Positions 60,316-64,000 of a DNA stretch of 64,000 nucleotides are shown piece by piece (within the stretch, counting starts at the first letter, position 1; the number at the start of each line of letters is the position of its first letter). Where the stretch lies: assembly GCA_025451675.1 (NCBI GenBank), contig JANWJZ010000077.1:62001-126000 (forward strand), in the 5' to 3' direction. A model generated the notes under the pieces. That model was not told the DNA's origin. It did no database searches and was given only the letters and a program-made list of their open reading frames with translations. The translations under genes and the position numbers were made by a program. Source of the stretch: Halanaerobiales bacterium (lineage in GTDB: Bacteria > Bacillota > Halanaerobiia > Halanaerobiales > DTU029).

Positions 60316-61791
60316 TCAGGCCACTTTTTCTTCTGTTAATAGTTCCCTTAATTTATCACCGGAGAAACTTTCCTGGGCAAGCAGTTCCCCTGCTATCTTT
60401 TCTATCAATTCTTTATGCTTCTCAATAATTATCTTTACCTCTGCCTCTATACGCCTTAATATAATAGACATTTCCTCATATAGAACCTTCTCCGGAATGG
60501 TATCCTTATCTACAACTCCTAGTTCACTCATACCTGCTTCGATCATGATTTTAACCAGTCTGGTTGCCTGTTTAAAATCATTGCTTGCACCGGTACTTTT
60601 ACTTGCCAATAATACTTCTTCTGCTACAGAGCCGGCAATGGCAATACTGATCTGTTTTTCCAGATAATCCTTAGTGTGCAGATACAGATCATCAGCCGGA
60701 TTATGCCGTACATAGCCCAGTGCCCTACCCCGGGAACTGATACTTATAACAGAAACAGAACCGGGATTCATGATTTCGCCAAGCAAGGCATGCCCTGTTT
60801 CATGGATGGCCACCCTTTTTAGCTCTTCTTTATTCGGTTTCCTATCCAATTTTTCACCCATTATCACTTTATCAATGGCTTCTATAAAATGTTTCTGACA
60901 AATAAAGGGGCTCTTCTCCCTTAAAGCAAGTATTGCTGCCTCATTGGCCAGGTTTTCCAGATGGGCACCGGAAAAGCTAAAGGTCTCCCTGGCTATCTCT
61001 TCAAGGTCCACCTTCGGAGACAGGGGTTTATTTGCTGTATGAATCTTCAGGATGCTCAATCTCCCATCTTTATCGGGCAGGTCTACATTTACAATCCGGT
61101 CAAAACGGCCAGGTCTCAATAAAGCTGGATCCAGTACATCCATCCTGTTGGTGGCTGCCATTATCAGTATCTGCACATCATCATCGATAGATAAGCCATC
61201 CATTTCCACCAGCAATTGGTTTAAAGTCTGGTCATATTCCATATGGCTGCTTACCTGTCCCCTGGTACTGCCCAGGACATCTATTTCATCAATAAAAATA
61301 ATGGCACTATTTTTACCACTCTTTCTGGCACTATTGCGGGCATTTTTAAACAAATTCCTTATCCTCTTCGCCCCCAGGCCAGCGTACATCTCTATAAACT
61401 CACTGCCTGATGCAGAGATAAAAATAGAATCTGTATAATGAGCTGCTGCCTTCGCTAAAAGGGTTTTACCGGTACCGGGAGGCCCGTTCAATAAAATACC
61501 CTTTATCGCCCTGATCCCCATCTCTTTTATAGCCGGTAAGTCTTTTAAAAAATCAAGGGCTTCTAAAAGCTCTTTTTTGGCAGTCTCCTGGCCGCCTATT
61601 TCCTTAAAATCGATCAGGGGTATCTTTTTAGTATCAGTATTAGTATCCATTCTTTCTACTCCACCAGTACCCAGCTGCCAGACAAAATAGGCCAGAAAAC
61701 CAAGAAATAGAAATGGAAATATATTAAAACCCTGGATAATTAAAATAATAATTACCCCCAATAAAATCCCTAAAGCTAATTCTCCTAACAT
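60316..61791 (-). CDS. FtsH-like AAA+ zinc metalloprotease (divergent)
   Basis: Walker A GPPGTGKT; SRH RPGRFDR; HETGH zinc motif; GASNDFKQATRL. Confidence 0.88.
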   Translation of the reverse strand: MLGELALGILLGVIIILIIQGFNIFPFLFLGFLAYFVWQLGTGGVERMDTNTDTKKIPLIDFKEIGGQETAKKELLEALDFLKDLPAIKEMGIRAIKGILLNGPPGTGKTLLAKAAAHYTDSIFISASGSEFIEMYAGLGAKRIRNLFKNARNSARKSGKNSAIIFIDEIDVLGSTRGQVSSHMEYDQTLNQLLVEMDGLSIDDDVQILIMAATNRMDVLDPALLRPGRFDRIVNVDLPDKDGRLSILKIHTANKPLSPKVDLEEIARETFSFSGAHLENLANEAAILALREKSPFICQKHFIEAIDKVIMGEKLDRKPNKEELKRVAIHETGHALLGEIMNPGSVSVISISSRGRALGYVRHNPADDLYLHTKDYLEKQISIAIAGSVAEEVLLASKSTGASNDFKQATRLVKIMIEAGMSELGVVDKDTIPEKVLYEEMSIILRRIEAEVKIIIEKHKELIEKIAGELLAQESFSGDKLRELLTEEKVA

Positions 61792-61795
61792 TTAT

Positions 61796-62332
61796 TCACC
61801 CTCCTTCCTTTATTCCAATATCATTATAGGGAATCCTGTAATAAAATGAATGATTATCTTTATCTAATTGAAGATAAACAGCCTGCCTGTCAACCCGGAC
61901 CAAGTATCCATCCAGTTCCTCTCTTCTGAGGATATCATCAATATTCTTTTTCATCTCCAGAAACCTTCCGGTACTTATACCTTCATAAAGGGCAAAGTGC
62001 ACCTGATAATAGATCTCTCTCAGTTCATTATCACTGTCGTTAATAATTATAATATCAGTATTCTTTTCACCCTTTACATTCTCCATAATTCCCTCTATCT
62101 CTTGATAAAGTTCGTAAAAATCTATACCGGGCAAAAAGCTTACCTGCAGTTCAGTACCCTTTTTATTTTCTAAAATCTCTATCTCTTTAATTCCTTCCAG
62201 AGAAGCAAGTTCATTTCTCAAAGGTTTATCAATCCGATATATAGCCAGTAAATATCGGGCAGCAAAAAAGAGGCCCACTATAAGCAGGGTAACAATTATA
62301 ACAATATATAGTTTTATGCCTCTAAATTCCAT
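61796..62332 (-). CDS. Hypothetical single-TM protein
   Basis: 178 aa; N-terminal TM; no recognised motif; adjacent to the FtsH-like gene. Confidence 0.65.
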   Translation of the reverse strand: MEFRGIKLYIVIIVTLLIVGLFFAARYLLAIYRIDKPLRNELASLEGIKEIEILENKKGTELQVSFLPGIDFYELYQEIEGIMENVKGEKNTDIIIINDSDNELREIYYQVHFALYEGISTGRFLEMKKNIDDILRREELDGYLVRVDRQAVYLQLDKDNHSFYYRIPYNDIGIKEGG

Positions 62333-62419
62333 GTTCTACTCTCCTTTCTATAAGGCTTACCTGTTAATTATAACACCAGATACCGGCGTATAACAAATGT
62401 AATCTCTGGAAGAAAAAAA

Positions 62420-62443
62420 GAGGATAAAACTAATTATCCTCTG
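62420..62443 (-). terminator. Hairpin at pgsA 3' end
   Basis: AGAGGATAA-aactaa-TTATCCTCT. Confidence 0.5.
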
Positions 62444-62996
62444 CGAAAAAGTCCAATTCTGCTTTCTTAAAATAATCCACCCCCGAGATAATGGTAACCA
62501 CTACCGCAAGCCAGAGCATTATCTCTTTTAGATAAAGGGGTAATGAGATGATATCCGGATCCAGGATTACCGCGATTATGGCAAATATCTGCAGGTTTGT
62601 TTTCCATTTTCCCCACTTGCTGGCTGCAATTACCTTCCCTTCACTGGCAGCTACGACCCGTAAACCAGTTACAGCAAATTCCCTTCCAATTATTATTATG
62701 GCAATCCAGGGTGATATCTCTTCCATGGCCACAAGAGAAATAAGGGCAGAAGAAACCAGTAATTTATCAGCCAGCGGGTCAACTATCTTGCCAAACTTGG
62801 TTATCACCTTATTTTTCCTGGCGATATACCCATCCAGACAATCTGTAATTGCAGCTATAATAAATATAATTAAAGCGAAAACTTTATAAATTAAGTTATG
62901 ATTACTTCCTACCAGAAGGAAAAACATAAAAAGAGGTACAAGGATTACCCGAATCAAAGTAATTCTATTTGCCAGGTTTAACTTCAGTTTTTTCAT
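62430..62996 (-). CDS. pgsA: CDP-diacylglycerol-glycerol-3-phosphate 3-phosphatidyltransferase
   Basis: CDP-alcohol phosphotransferase motif DCLDGYIARKNKVITKFGKIVDPLADKLL. Confidence 0.95.
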   Translation of the reverse strand: MKKLKLNLANRITLIRVILVPLFMFFLLVGSNHNLIYKVFALIIFIIAAITDCLDGYIARKNKVITKFGKIVDPLADKLLVSSALISLVAMEEISPWIAIIIIGREFAVTGLRVVAASEGKVIAASKWGKWKTNLQIFAIIAVILDPDIISLPLYLKEIMLWLAVVVTIISGVDYFKKAELDFFAEDN

Positions 62997-64000
62997 TCAC
63001 TGTCTCTCCTATTAAATCATATTCAAAGGCTTCTGTAATCCTGCATGATACAATATCGCCTTTTTTAAGCTTCCCGTATTCAGGGATATAAACCATATTA
63101 TCAACCTCTGGAGCATCATATCTTGTGCGTCCAATGGCATATTCATCATTTAACTCATCAATCATAACTTCCAGGACTTTGCCTACATATTTCTGGTTAT
63201 TATTATAGGCTATCTCCTGCTGTATCTCCATCAGTCTATGAAATCTTTCCTCTTTAATTTCTTCTGGAACCTGTGGTTCTAATTTTGCCGCTGCTGTGCC
63301 TTCTTCCCTGGAATATTTAAAGACTCCCAGCCGGTCAAATCTAACTTCCTTTACAAAATCCAGCAGGTCTGCAAAATCTTCCTCTTCTTCACCGGGAAAA
63401 CCGACGATCAATGATGTCCTGAGGACTATATCAGGTATAATATCCCTTATTTTCTGGATTAATTCCAGTAACTCTTCCCTGCTGCCCCGCCGGTTCATCA
63501 GTTTTCTGATTTTATTTGATGAATGTTGTATTGGCAAATCTAGATAATGACAGATCCGGTCATCTTCATTCATCAAATCCAGCAATTCGAGGGGCAAGGT
63601 TTCAGGGTAACTATATAAAAGACGGAGCCACTGAAATTCCTTGTTTTTCAGTATCTCTTTTATTAATTCAGGCAAAACCCTTCTTCCATAGATATCTTCA
63701 CCATAACGGGTCAGGTCCTGGGCAATGAGGATAATCTCCTTTATCCCCTTTGTGGTTAAAAAGTCTATCTCTTTTTTGATATCTTCTATATTTCTGCTGT
63801 AAAAGGGGCCTCTTATTTTGGGAATAATGCAGTAACTGCAATGATTACTACATCCCTCGGCAATCTTCACATAGGCAAAATGAGAATCACTTATTATCCT
63901 GGGCTCATTTGCCCGGTATTTATAGGCTGGTTCACCAACACCATTGAATCTCTTTTTTGCCAGTACAGCATTTATGGCCTCATTGATATTCCCAAAGGTC
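62965..64000 (-). CDS. rimO: Ribosomal protein S12 methylthiotransferase, 5' part outside window
   Basis: AYVKIAEGCSNHCSYCIIPKIRG radical SAM motif; frame stays open through 64000 (TFGNINEAINAVLAKKRFNGVGEPAYKYRANEPRIISDSHFAYVKIAEGC), so the listed start at 63870 is internal. Confidence 0.94.
   Translation of the reverse strand, partial: TFGNINEAINAVLAKKRFNGVGEPAYKYRANEPRIISDSHFAYVKIAEGCSNHCSYCIIPKIRGPFYSRNIEDIKKEIDFLTTKGIKEIILIAQDLTRYGEDIYGRRVLPELIKEILKNKEFQWLRLLYSYPETLPLELLDLMNEDDRICHYLDLPIQHSSNKIRKLMNRRGSREELLELIQKIRDIIPDIVLRTSLIVGFPGEEEEDFADLLDFVKEVRFDRLGVFKYSREEGTAAAKLEPQVPEEIKEERFHRLMEIQQEIAYNNNQKYVGKVLEVMIDELNDEYAIGRTRYDAPEVDNMVYIPEYGKLKKGDIVSCRITEAFEYDLIGETVNEKTEVKPGK

Overview
This 64 kb window is a dense bacterial chromosomal segment, mostly housekeeping. 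No CRISPR array, rRNA, prophage or insertion sequence was seen. Gene content suggests a low-GC, strictly anaerobic, diderm, spore-lineage Firmicute of Halanaerobiales type. That assignment is inference, from class III RNR, SpoIID/SpmAB/SpoVS/SpoVK-like proteins, TonB-ExbB-ExbD, and an SLH-coiled-coil protein. Main blocks are: (i) TPR, SpoIID and LysM-M23 envelope proteins with TrmL; (ii) nrdD-nrdG; (iii) a tRNA-Lys/fMet/Phe cluster; (iv) rlmD, hslO and an ABC exporter pair; (v) a solo trpB; (vi) lexA divergent from a yneA/yneB-like pair; (vii) serA, hfq, miaA, mutL, mutS and miaB, with an overlapping AAA/GTPase/UbiA-like/small-protein cassette; (viii) divergent gyrB/gyrA; (ix) sleB-like, SLH, cohesin-like, tonB, exbD and exbB; (x) spmAB, spoVS, ymdB-like, rny, recX and recA; (xi) cinA, an FtsH-like protease, pgsA and rimO. 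The most striking observation is that the class III RNR appears split. The nrdD ORF stops just after the C-terminal zinc motif. A separate unlisted 51-aa ORF downstream of nrdG (7274..7429, minus) carries the missing glycyl-radical-type segment (SRVVGFLTPVSQWNHGKKEEFKDRKTY). Other notable signals are tandem NrdR-like boxes 33 bp apart before nrdD, a consistent GAACRAATGTTY SOS motif before lexA/yneA and recA, back-to-back gyrase promoters, and a 12-bp perfect inverted repeat before degV.
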